Shown: positions 1 to 6,892 of the stretch, piece by piece
Layout of the letters: the number at the start of each line of letters is the position of its first letter
How positions within the stretch are numbered: the first letter of the stretch is position 1
Assembly: GCF_000282595.1 (NCBI RefSeq)
Contig: NZ_AKIZ01000014.1
Location: 124,001-188,000 of the forward strand
Reading direction: 5' to 3'
DNA from: Phyllobacterium sp. YR531
GTDB taxonomy: Bacteria; Pseudomonadota; Alphaproteobacteria; Rhizobiales; Rhizobiaceae
DNA length: 64,000 nucleotides
Program-made: the position numbers and the translations under genes
The notes under the pieces: model-generated
Told to the model about the DNA's origin: nothing
Seen by the model: the letters and a program-made list of their open reading frames with translations, nothing else
Databases searched by the model: none

Positions 1-152
1 TCGCCAAGGCAGGCAAGGTGGTGATCTTGCCGCATATGGGCTCCGCCACGCTGGAAGGCCGTATCGACATGGGTGAGAAAGTAATCATCAATATCCGCAC
101 CTTCATCGATGGCCACAGGCCGCCAGACCGGGTGCTACCGCGCGAACGGTGA
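1..152 (+). CDS. D-2-hydroxyacid dehydrogenase, C-terminal end (partial)
   Basis: The reading frame enters from the left edge and stops at TGA 150-152, leaving about 49 residues. They contain the LPHMGSAT block, in which the His is the catalytic acid/base of D-isomer-specific 2-hydroxyacid dehydrogenases. A helix follows, then a short tail ending PPDRVLPRER. This is the usual end of the glycerate/glyoxylate reductase branch, where the last helix packs back on the catalytic domain. The main body is outside the window, so substrate and cofactor preference cannot be judged. It is convergent with the aconitase X genes, 40 bases away. Confidence 0.8.
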   Translation, partial: AKAGKVVILPHMGSATLEGRIDMGEKVIINIRTFIDGHRPPDRVLPRER

Positions 153-192
153 GAATTGAGCCTGAGGTTGGCAAACCACTAATGCCACGATT

Positions 193-597
193 TTAGCTAA
201 AGCTGATTGAACCTTCAGCACTAATAAGAACTTGCCGCTCAACTAACCCCGCAAACTCCCCGCGATCCAACCGCAAAGCCATTGGCGTAGTGTGGCCCAT
301 CTCCTGCGCGACGATCAGGCCAAGCAGCAAAATTGCATCTGGCTCGTGCAGGATGATGGCAGCGGGGGCGAGATTGGCCGAAACAAGCTCAAGCAGCACC
401 GCTGCAGCGGAAGACGAGCCAATCGTGCCGGGAAGGCAAAGTACCTTGCCGGTGATGGAAATGCCGTGCTGCGGGTGGCGCACATCGGCAATCAGCCCGG
501 TTTTCGGATTAACGCCGCCCCAAAAGCTGATCGGCGCTGTCAGCACCAGCGCTTCGGCCCGAGTTGCCTGACCCTCGACAAGAATTGCCGCTTTCAT
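193..597 (-). CDS. Aconitase X small (swivel) subunit, DUF126 family
   Basis: 134 residues. The sequence matches the swivel domain of the aconitase X family. The GTIGSSSAAAVL stretch near residues 55-65 carries the Ser cluster equivalent to the catalytic Ser loop of aconitase. The ATG at 595-597 overlaps the TGA of the large subunit (ATGA), so I prefer it to longer in-frame extensions; the overlap implies translational coupling. In bacteria such split AcnX pairs have been characterised as cis-3-hydroxy-L-proline dehydratases. The family also includes archaeal mevalonate 5-phosphate dehydratases, so the substrate here is inferred, not shown. No other hydroxyproline catabolic gene is visible nearby. 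Confidence 0.85.
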   Translation of the reverse strand: MKAAILVEGQATRAEALVLTAPISFWGGVNPKTGLIADVRHPQHGISITGKVLCLPGTIGSSSAAAVLLELVSANLAPAAIILHEPDAILLLGLIVAQEMGHTTPMALRLDRGEFAGLVERQVLISAEGSISFS

Positions 598-1850
598 GCC
601 GCTGCACCAAAGACCGGTTTTGCCAGCACGGCACTTTCGACGCATTCGGCCATTGATCCGTAAATGACGCCATAGCCGGTATTGCCGGGTGCGTAATGCG
701 CAAATTTGCCGGAATTGGTCATCAGCACCGCATCCTTGATGTCAGGCAGGATAGGCGTAACCACCACACAGGTGTCAGCAACAATGATAACGCCAGAAGC
801 TTCCAGCAACTGGCGGCGGCCATTGCCCTCCAGTGCCGCGAGAGCGTGGCGACCCGTGCAGGCATAGAGCGGTATCTTTAGTTTGCGCCCGGCAATGAGA
901 TTTTCCAGCCGGTCAAACTCCACTGTGGAAAGATGCGGGCTGCCGATAGCAACGGCGTCAATACGCTTCATGTCTTGCGCGGTAGAAAGACGGCGGCGCG
1001 AATCCATAACCATCTCGTTGGTGACTTTGATTGTCGCTTGCGGAGCCTGATGATGCAGCGCTGTTGCAAGGTCCGGCGCTTCGGGGGTCACGCCAGCCAC
1101 ATGGAAAAGCCCAACGGCACCCGCCGAAGCGGAGGCGGCACCAAAAGCTTTCAACGCATCTTCGCCGGGGTGAGCATTGATCCCCGCAACCACGCCGACC
1201 GCATCACCAATTTCGCGGCCGAACAGACTGCCAAGGATCGGCCACGCCACTTCCGATGTTAGAAATGTAGGCTCAAGGTCAGAAACATCGAATACCACCG
1301 TGGCACGGCGATTTTCCGGGCGATGAAAGCCGTAATAGGGCGCAAAACCCGCAATGGCACAGGCAATGTCTAAGAAATCGCCATATCGATTGGTGCGTGC
1401 ACCAAGCACTGAATTGCAGAAAACAACGGCATTGGATTCGCCCCATGCGACGTCGCTGCCAAGCGCTGGTCGATGGCCTGCCTGATAGGGCGCGCAGGTC
1501 CAGCTCGGTTCGCAGCCAAGCGTGCGATAGGCATCCATCATACGTCGCGCCATATCGCGCTCATGCACAGGAAGGCGGTTTTTCGAGCAACCTGTAAGGT
1601 CGAGCGAACCGACATTCAGCGTGGCGCGCACCGCAACCTTTGCGTCGCCTTCGACCAGCTTTTCCGCAAACAGCGTGCCGCTGTCGCCATGATAGAGCGC
1701 GCCGTCAATATGCGCGGAAGCAATCGGGATCAACGAAGGCGCGCCCATCAACCGCGCGGTGGCAGCAACGATACGCATGGCCATGGCAGCGCCTTCGCCC
1801 CGCAAACCGTTGGCTATGGCCTGCTGTTCGGCTGAAAGCTCAAGCGCCAT
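594..1850 (-). CDS. Aconitase X catalytic (large) subunit, putative cis-3-hydroxy-L-proline dehydratase
   Basis: 418 residues from the ATG at 1848-1850, which follows an AAGG-like site. A TTG at 1883 would add 11 residues and lengthen the overlap with moeB. AcnX catalytic-domain blocks are clear: TGCSKNRLP near residue 85, CEPSWTCAPYQ near 115 and VVFCNSVLGARTNRYGDF near 145, which carry the conserved Cys residues expected to ligate the iron-sulfur cluster. Length and subunit split fit the bacterial two-polypeptide type. The start overlaps the end of moeB by 11 bases and the stop overlaps the small subunit, so the three genes probably form one transcript. A dehydratase of a hydroxyproline-type substrate is the best guess. 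Confidence 0.85.
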   Translation of the reverse strand: MALELSAEQQAIANGLRGEGAAMAMRIVAATARLMGAPSLIPIASAHIDGALYHGDSGTLFAEKLVEGDAKVAVRATLNVGSLDLTGCSKNRLPVHERDMARRMMDAYRTLGCEPSWTCAPYQAGHRPALGSDVAWGESNAVVFCNSVLGARTNRYGDFLDIACAIAGFAPYYGFHRPENRRATVVFDVSDLEPTFLTSEVAWPILGSLFGREIGDAVGVVAGINAHPGEDALKAFGAASASAGAVGLFHVAGVTPEAPDLATALHHQAPQATIKVTNEMVMDSRRRLSTAQDMKRIDAVAIGSPHLSTVEFDRLENLIAGRKLKIPLYACTGRHALAALEGNGRRQLLEASGVIIVADTCVVVTPILPDIKDAVLMTNSGKFAHYAPGNTGYGVIYGSMAECVESAVLAKPVFGAAA

Positions 1851-2619
1851 CGGATTTCCGGGCCTTGTATTTGATTGTTTCAAAACGCGAGGTCAGCGCA
1901 TCATAAAGCAGCAGCTTGCCAATCAATGGCTCGCCTATGCCTGTGACCAGCTTGATGACCTCGGTTGCCTGCAATGTGCCGATGACACCCGGCAGAACAC
2001 CCAGAACACCGGCCTCCGCACAAGCTGGCACAAGACCGGGTGGGGGCGGAGTGGGGAATAGGTCCCGGTAGGAGGGATTCGAACCCCCGGATTCGTTCGT
2101 GGCATAGGGCATGAGCGTGGTCAATGACCCATCGAACCGCCCGAGCGCTGCCGAAACCAGCGGACGCTTTTGCTCGTGACAGGTATCGGCGAGCAGATAA
2201 CGCGTATCGAAATTGTCGGATCCATCAACAACGATATCGTAACGGCTGATGAGATCAGCGGCATTGTCCGGAGCAATGCGCATATCATGCACTTCTGCAA
2301 TGACATGGGGGTTGATGGCGGCAATGGCGCGCGCGGCGCTTTCTCCCTTGGGAGCGCCGACAAGATCGGTTGAATGAATGATCTGCCGCTGCAGATTTGA
2401 CAGGGAAACGCGGTCATCATCGATAATGCCAAGTGTGCCAATGCCCGCGGCTGCAAGATATTGCAGGACCGGCGCACCCAGCCCGCCAGCACCCACCACC
2501 AGAACACGCGCACGCTTCAGCTTCTGCTGGCCGGGACCGCCAATCTCGCCAAGGATGATATGGCGGGCATAGCGTTCAACTTCGGAAGAGGAGAGGGCGG
2601 TGTCTGGCTGGTCGGTCAT
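1840..2619 (-). CDS. moeB: MoeB/ThiF/HesA family adenylyltransferase
   Basis: 259 residues. The N-terminal ATP-binding Rossmann loop is GAGGLGAPVLQYLAAAGIG, followed by DDDRVSLSNLQRQ, whose Asp/Asn/Arg residues position ATP-Mg. VDGSDNFDTRYL marks the adenylation site and the Cys of PACAEAGVLGVLPGVIG is conserved. It is expected to adenylate the C-terminal glycine of a ubiquitin-like sulfur carrier (MoaD or ThiS). Compared with E. coli MoeB, the two CxxC zinc pairs are absent: one position reads SNPSYRDL and the C terminus ends KARKSDGA. There is no rhodanese domain. It shares a presumed transcript with the aconitase X genes. Confidence 0.85.
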   Translation of the reverse strand: MTDQPDTALSSSEVERYARHIILGEIGGPGQQKLKRARVLVVGAGGLGAPVLQYLAAAGIGTLGIIDDDRVSLSNLQRQIIHSTDLVGAPKGESAARAIAAINPHVIAEVHDMRIAPDNAADLISRYDIVVDGSDNFDTRYLLADTCHEQKRPLVSAALGRFDGSLTTLMPYATNESGGSNPSYRDLFPTPPPPGLVPACAEAGVLGVLPGVIGTLQATEVIKLVTGIGEPLIGKLLLYDALTSRFETIKYKARKSDGA

Positions 2620-2649
2620 GCTGTTACTTTAAGGGATGCTGAACCTGAA

Positions 2650-2680
2650 ACCAATGGTGATGATTGGTCTCTCCATTGGT
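2650..2680. promoter_or_regulatory. Dyad upstream of moeB
   Basis: ACCAATGG at 2650-2657 and CCATTGGT at 2673-2680 form a perfect 8-bp inverted repeat with a 15-base spacer. It lies 31 bases before the moeB start codon. It could be an operator or a 5' UTR hairpin; no regulator is adjacent, so the role is open. Confidence 0.4.
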
Positions 2681-2698
2681 AGCTTGCAAACCCTAATA

Positions 2699-2818
2699 CG
2701 TGGTTCGACGGGGCTCACCATGAGGAAAGATGGCGTGTGGCAAGAGCCAAAACGGCCGGTATTGGCGATGTTTGTGCACTCAGCATACCTTTCTCATGGT
2801 GAGCCCCGTCGAACCACG
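2699..2818. repeat. Long palindromic intergenic repeat (Bru-RS-like)
   Basis: The left arm at 2699-2729 and right arm at 2789-2818 are inverted copies that agree at every base except one extra G in the left arm. The arms begin CGTGGTTCGACG and include CTCACCATGAG. A 59-base centre separates them. Length (about 120 bases) and form resemble the palindromic Bru-RS elements of Brucella, which are dispersed non-coding repeats. Assignment to that family is from memory. It sits between moeB and the exporter gene; as RNA it would fold into a very stable hairpin. Confidence 0.7.
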
Positions 2819-2887
2819 CACAAGTTTAATGCAAGCCCTCCTGAGCTAATCGAAGGGCGAGCCGCGCAGAATGCTTCTGCTACATAG

Positions 2888-3202
2888 CTAAGCCAGGAAC
2901 TTTAGCCCGCCAATTCCGGCAACGATGAGCCCGATGCACACCAGCCGCACCACTGTTGCGGGTTCACCGAAAATATACATGCCGAGCAGTGCCGTGCCGA
3001 CTGTACCGATCCCGGTCCACACCGCATAGGCGCTGCCTACGGGGAGATCACGCAGAGCAAGCCCGAGCAGGACCACGCTGATGATCATGCTGCCGGCCGT
3101 GAGTACGGAGGGAGTGATCTTGGTAAAGCCATCGGTATATTTGAGCCCGATGGCCCAACCGATTTCGAAAAGTCCGGCAACAATGAGAATAATCCAGGCC
3201 AT
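2888..3202 (-). CDS. sugE: SMR-family guanidinium exporter (SugE/Gdx)
   Basis: 104 residues with four predicted membrane helices. It starts [20 protein letters not shown], where the Glu in helix 1 is the essential coupling residue of small multidrug resistance proteins. The following GLKYTDGFT block and the central GTAYAVWTG-like motif (here [10 protein letters not shown]) are characteristic of the SugE/Gdx subgroup. That subgroup exports guanidinium and works as a homodimer in the inner membrane. I chose the ATG at 3200-3202 because AAAAGG precedes it by nine bases; a second ATG at 3209-3211 is possible but lies against that site. A guanidine-II riboswitch lies immediately upstream and supports the substrate assignment. 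Confidence 0.92.
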   Translation of the reverse strand: MAWIILIVAGLFEIGWAIGLKYTDGFTKITPSVLTAGSMIISVVLLGLALRDLPVGSAYAVWTGIGTVGTALLGMYIFGEPATVVRLVCIGLIVAGIGGLKFLA

Positions 3203-3224
3203 GACGACCATCCTTTTGAACTGT

Positions 3225-3278
3225 CGGGCCGTCCCGGATTGTCTGAAGCACTGCGGCGCAGCGGAAGGTCGTCCTTCG
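3225..3278 (-). promoter_or_regulatory. Guanidine-II (mini-ykkC) riboswitch
   Basis: On the minus strand, two short hairpins each have an ACGR tetraloop, which defines this RNA class. The first is GAAGG-ACGA-CCTTC (3277 to 3264). The second is CGGG-ACGG-CCCG (3236 to 3225). About 27 bases separate them, within the range known for the class. The second hairpin lies about ten bases before the AAAAGG ribosome-binding site of the exporter gene. In this class guanidinium binding stabilises the two hairpins and frees translation initiation. Both stems are intact and the gene downstream is the expected one. Confidence 0.88.
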
Positions 3279-3413
3279 CGGATTTATTTAAGGGTGGGAA
3301 ATGCGTTAGGCAAGCCAGCCAAGCGATGAGTATTTTTGGTGTTTAACATCAAGCGGAGTGAAGGGGCGCAAATGAGCCTTCCCACAAGTCGTCTCAGCCT
3401 ATATTCTACAGGC

Positions 3414-3440
3414 GATACAGCGAGGCTTCCTCGCTGTATC
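3414..3440. repeat. Perfect 12-bp inverted repeat before the cyclase gene
   Basis: GATACAGCGAGG (3414-3425) and CCTCGCTGTATC (3429-3440) are perfect inverted copies around a CTT loop. The repeat ends 31 bases before the cyclase start codon. No T tract follows on either side, so it is not an obvious terminator. It could be an operator or a 5' UTR hairpin. Confidence 0.6.
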
Positions 3441-3471
3441 AGCAAGGCAATAATCCGGGGAGAACGGACGC

Positions 3472-4401
3472 ATGCCCGAGACGCGTCGTAAGCTGACCAC
3501 GATCTTTTCCGCCGATGTTCAGGATTATACCCGCATGATGCGGGATGATGAGGAAGGAACGCTCCACACGCTCAAATACTACCGCGATGCCATGAGCAGG
3601 CTGATCGATGCCCATCACGGGCGGGTCATCAATACATGGGGCGATGGGTTGATAGCCGAGTTTTCCAGTGTTGTTGAAGCGGTACGCGCTGCCCTTGATG
3701 TGCAGACCGAACTTGCCGGTTACAATTCCGACCGACCGGACGAAACGCGCATGCTCTTTCGCATCGGCATCAATCTCGGCGATGTGATTGTGGAAGGCGA
3801 TGATATTTACGGCGATGGTGTGAATGTCGCGGCCCGTCTGCAAGCCTCGGCTTCCGCTGGCGGCATCGTGATTTCGAACACTGTCTACGATCAGGTCCGC
3901 AACAAGGTTGCCGTGGGTTTTGAATGTCTGGGACAGCTTCAGGTCAAGAATATTGAAGGTGGCGTCCTCAGCTATGCCGTGCGCATTGGCGAGGAAAAGG
4001 CTCCGGAAACGCCAGCAAAACCTTTTGTCGAGCCTGTTTACCCCGCTGCCGAGCAGGCGACGGCAAGAAGTATAGATACGGCGCCCAGAAATGTGAGCCT
4101 GTGGCTGCTGGCGGTAATTGCCGCCGGGCTCATCGGGATCAATGTGCTTTCATGGGAAGGCGAATTCTGGGCTCGCTGGCCGGTGTTCTTCATGGCTTTG
4201 GCGGCCGCGCTGCTCTGGGTGCGGAAAACGCATAATATCGATCGTTTTATTGGCACGCTTGCCGTTGTCGGACTGCTGCTTGTCGGGATCAATCTTCTTT
4301 CATGGGAAGGTACGTTCTGGGCCGCATGGCCTCTCCTTGCCATAGCAGTTGCCGGCGGTATTCGGTGGGCAACGCGCCAGCGCGGCAGCGTCGGGAGTTG
4401 A
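3472..4401 (+). CDS. Class III adenylate/guanylate cyclase with C-terminal membrane repeats
   Basis: 309 residues. Residues 1-175 form a class III nucleotide cyclase domain. FSADVQDYT carries the first metal-binding Asp, WGDGLIAEF follows near residue 57, and GDGVNVAARLQ supplies the Asn/Arg pair that stabilises the transition state. The C-terminal third is hydrophobic and contains a tandem duplication with a 50-residue period: LIGINVLSWEGEFW from about 220 and LVGINLLSWEGTFW from about 270, each followed by a helix and a basic residue. That order, soluble catalytic domain first and a four-helix anchor last, is unusual. It probably makes cAMP at the inner membrane. The start follows GGGGAGAA. 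Confidence 0.85.
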   Translation: MPETRRKLTTIFSADVQDYTRMMRDDEEGTLHTLKYYRDAMSRLIDAHHGRVINTWGDGLIAEFSSVVEAVRAALDVQTELAGYNSDRPDETRMLFRIGINLGDVIVEGDDIYGDGVNVAARLQASASAGGIVISNTVYDQVRNKVAVGFECLGQLQVKNIEGGVLSYAVRIGEEKAPETPAKPFVEPVYPAAEQATARSIDTAPRNVSLWLLAVIAAGLIGINVLSWEGEFWARWPVFFMALAAALLWVRKTHNIDRFIGTLAVVGLLLVGINLLSWEGTFWAAWPLLAIAVAGGIRWATRQRGSVGS

Positions 4402-4435
4402 TCGACAGAGCCGTGCGGTGCTGATTTTACCTGGC

Positions 4436-4487
4436 TTGACAAGCGCTCAGTTATATTACTAATAGTAACTTACTAATAGTAATATAA
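4436..4487 (+). promoter_or_regulatory. Promoter with double operator TTACTAATAGTAA
   Basis: TTGACA at 4436-4441 is a good -35 element. Over the expected -10 region lie two identical 13-base palindromes, TTACTAATAGTAA, at 4456-4468 and 4470-4482, one base apart. The whole block from 4451 to 4487 is itself nearly palindromic (TTATATTACTA... to ...TAGTAATATAA). The TACT-N3-AGTA form resembles operators of HxlR/DUF24-type repressors, but that link is inference. No matching regulator gene is adjacent, so control must come from elsewhere. Confidence 0.7.
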
Positions 4488-4503
4488 GCTGGGAAGCCCT
4501 GCC

Positions 4504-5514
4504 ATGACCAATCACACAAATGCCCCCGTTCTCATTCTAGGCGCTGCCGGATTTGTCGGCAGCCGTACAGTCAGGATACTGCGCAAGCTCTATCCGGACC
4601 TGCCCATCGCAATCGCTGGCCGCGATCAGGAAAAAGCCCATACGCTTGCAGCAGAAGTTGGCAATGCGCATGTCGTGCAGGTGGATATCCAGCGTGCCGA
4701 TCTGGGACTTGACGCGGGTGCAGACTACAGCGCCGTTGTGGCTATTCTGAAAGAAAACACGCTCAACCCGCTAAAATATGCTCAAGCAAAAGGCCTGCCA
4801 TATCTGAGCATGGCCGATGGCGCTTTTGAAATCGGACCGGCGGTCGCGTTCCATATGTACAAGCCGCAGAGCGCACCTATCCTGCTCGCCAGTCATTGGA
4901 CGGCAGGGATGGCGACGATGCCTGCCCGTCACTTTGCGGATGAGTTCCGGGCGGTACGCTCCATAGAGATCGCCGTAATTCTTGATGAAGGAGATGTAGG
5001 TGGGCCCATGGCCTATGCCGATGTCGAAGAGATCGCGCAAAATTCCCCGCGTCCGCTCCTGCTTGATGCGGGCATCTGGCGTTGGGCTGGCGAACCTCTA
5101 GCTGGCCGAAGCGTCCGGGATATGACGGGCGCGGAGATCGACGTGCATGGCATGAGTGTGCTTGATGTATTGAGCCTTGCCGCATCAACCGGCCTGAGTT
5201 CCGTGCGTTTTGATTATGGCATGGGACAGACTGAGGGCAGCCGACATGGCGGATCACCCTCGCATGACATGATCATCGAGATCGAAGGCGAACGAAAGGA
5301 TGGCAGCGAAGGGCGCTCACGCATTGACATTGTCGCTCCGCAAGGCGTGTCCGGTTTGACTGCGCTTGGCGTTGCTCTGGGTATCGAGCGATTGCTTGGT
5401 CTGAGTGGCGGCGAGCCGGTCGCTCCAGGGCTTTATTTCCCCGAGCAGATTATCGCACCCGCCCATGCAGTGGAACGTCTGACCGAATTCGGCGGACAAA
5501 TCCGTCAGTCTTGA
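4504..5514 (+). CDS. NAD(P)-binding saccharopine-dehydrogenase-like oxidoreductase
   Basis: 336 residues. The N terminus has a Rossmann dinucleotide site, LILGAAGFVGSRTVRIL (residues 10-26), followed by a basic IAGRD loop that suggests NADP(H). The fold matches the short saccharopine-dehydrogenase-like group of uncharacterised oxidoreductases. I see no motif that fixes a substrate. It is monocistronic: the double operator controls its own promoter. A weak hairpin with ACTTGG and CCAAGT arms (5527-5541), followed by TTTCTT, may end the transcript. Tight operator control suggests a chemical-stress or detoxification role, but this is only inference. Confidence 0.65.
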   Translation: MTNHTNAPVLILGAAGFVGSRTVRILRKLYPDLPIAIAGRDQEKAHTLAAEVGNAHVVQVDIQRADLGLDAGADYSAVVAILKENTLNPLKYAQAKGLPYLSMADGAFEIGPAVAFHMYKPQSAPILLASHWTAGMATMPARHFADEFRAVRSIEIAVILDEGDVGGPMAYADVEEIAQNSPRPLLLDAGIWRWAGEPLAGRSVRDMTGAEIDVHGMSVLDVLSLAASTGLSSVRFDYGMGQTEGSRHGGSPSHDMIIEIEGERKDGSEGRSRIDIVAPQGVSGLTALGVALGIERLLGLSGGEPVAPGLYFPEQIIAPAHAVERLTEFGGQIRQS

Positions 5515-5673
5515 ATGCCATCAACCACTTGGTAACCAAGTTTCTTCATTCTCTGTTTTCGTCAGCAATCGCCATTCGGGCATGTGTTTTGCCCTCGGCC
5601 ATAATCCTGCCCTTACGGCAGTGATTTTGCGGGGTGCTGATGTGTTGAGTAAAGAGTTCGGGAAGCTTGTATC

Positions 5674-6825
5674 ATGGCGTTTGCAGTCAAGACGGTCAGG
5701 GGCGCCAAGCCTAAAGCCAACAAAGACCGTCATACAGGGCGGAGATTTCTGTCCGCCGCCTTCCTTGCAGGTATGGGTGTAATAGGCTCTCTGGGCGCTG
5801 TTGCTGCCGTCGTCAGTCTGCAGCGTGGTGTTGTCCCGCATGCCTCGGCGAGCGCCGGTAATCCGGCTATACGTCCTTTCGCAGCACATTCCGTGGCTTT
5901 GGTTACCTACGATACGACGCGGAAAACACCGAAATTTCCACGTGTGCCGGAGCTGAAGCAGGCGGGCTGGCAGGTCAGCGATTTGGATGAAGGCTCTGTT
6001 ATCGGGCAGGATGGCGAAGTGATTGTCATTACCCCGCCAAAGCCCAAAGTGGTGGTGGCGGCGAAACCGCCGCTTGATCCAGATGCCTTTGAAGCGCGCG
6101 CCGCCGGTCTTGATATGATGCAGGTCGCATCGATCTATACGCCCGTCCGGTCTTACAGTTCCCTCGATGCGCCTGCACCGGCGGAAATCGTGGCGCTCGA
6201 AGAACCCGGTCCGGCCATTGGTACATCGCCGCAGGAACCGTTCAGCCTTGTTCTGGCCGAAACGGACGATGATACGGAAATCCCCTTACCAGGCATGAGA
6301 CCAAAGCGGCTTGTCGATGCTGCAAAGCGCGCACCGCAGGTGATGGCCTATGCGCCGCAGGACAACAATATTCAGGATATCGCCCCGAGCTACCGTCCCG
6401 CGCCGGTGCTGACTGCCCGAGCCCGTACGGCCATCTACAGCATTGAGCAGAAGACGGTTTATATGCCGAACGGCGAACGTCTTGAAGCGCATTCCGGTCT
6501 TGGACCGATGCTCGACGATCCACGTTTTGTGCACAAGAAGATGCGTGGGGCAACACCGCCGCACACCTACAGGTTGACGATGCGAGAAGCTCTGTTCCAC
6601 GGGGTGGAGGCGATCAGACTCAACCCGCTCGATCCAAGCAAGATCTTCGGGCGTGACGGCTTGCTGGCTCATACCTATATGTTGGGCAAGCGCGGCGATT
6701 CAAACGGCTGCTTGGTATTCAAGGATTACAAGCGTTTCCTTGCAGCCTTCAAGCGGGGCGAGATCACACAACTGGTCGTGGTTGCCCGCCTGCCGGGTGG
6801 CTCAACCAACGTTGCATCGCGGTAG
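5674..6825 (+). CDS. DUF2778 protein, L,D-transpeptidase-like (Tlde1-type catalytic domain)
   Basis: 383 residues. After a basic start there is one membrane segment (about 27-47), then a long Pro/Ala-rich linker to about residue 240. The C-terminal domain ends in the motif H333 ... SNGC346, which fits the His/Cys pair of the DUF2778 family. That family is a variant of the YkuD L,D-transpeptidase fold and includes the Tlde1 type VI effectors that cut or exchange peptidoglycan peptides. No secretion or immunity gene is nearby, and the N-terminal anchor points to a periplasmic housekeeping role in cell-wall modification rather than an effector. The start ATG follows GGGAAG. Confidence 0.75.
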   Translation: MAFAVKTVRGAKPKANKDRHTGRRFLSAAFLAGMGVIGSLGAVAAVVSLQRGVVPHASASAGNPAIRPFAAHSVALVTYDTTRKTPKFPRVPELKQAGWQVSDLDEGSVIGQDGEVIVITPPKPKVVVAAKPPLDPDAFEARAAGLDMMQVASIYTPVRSYSSLDAPAPAEIVALEEPGPAIGTSPQEPFSLVLAETDDDTEIPLPGMRPKRLVDAAKRAPQVMAYAPQDNNIQDIAPSYRPAPVLTARARTAIYSIEQKTVYMPNGERLEAHSGLGPMLDDPRFVHKKMRGATPPHTYRLTMREALFHGVEAIRLNPLDPSKIFGRDGLLAHTYMLGKRGDSNGCLVFKDYKRFLAAFKRGEITQLVVVARLPGGSTNVASR

Positions 6826-6842
6826 AGCAAATTATGAAAGGC

Positions 6843-6878
6843 AAAGAGCAGGAAGCGCAAACCTTCCTGCTCTTTTTT
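6843..6878 (+). terminator. Rho-independent terminator
   Basis: AAAGAGCAGGAAG (6843-6855) pairs perfectly with CTTCCTGCTCTTT (6863-6875) around a seven-base loop and ends in a run of six T. It is 18 bases after the DUF2778 stop and faces the MFS gene convergently. Confidence 0.92.
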
Positions 6879-6892
6879 GTTGATACTGGTGA

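Noticed and set aside
2065-2100. A tRNA-like T-arm (GGTTCGAATCC on the minus strand) near a CC-rich stretch
   Set aside because: It lies within moeB and encodes the conserved SNPSYRDLFP segment. No acceptor stem, D arm or anticodon arm can be built around it.
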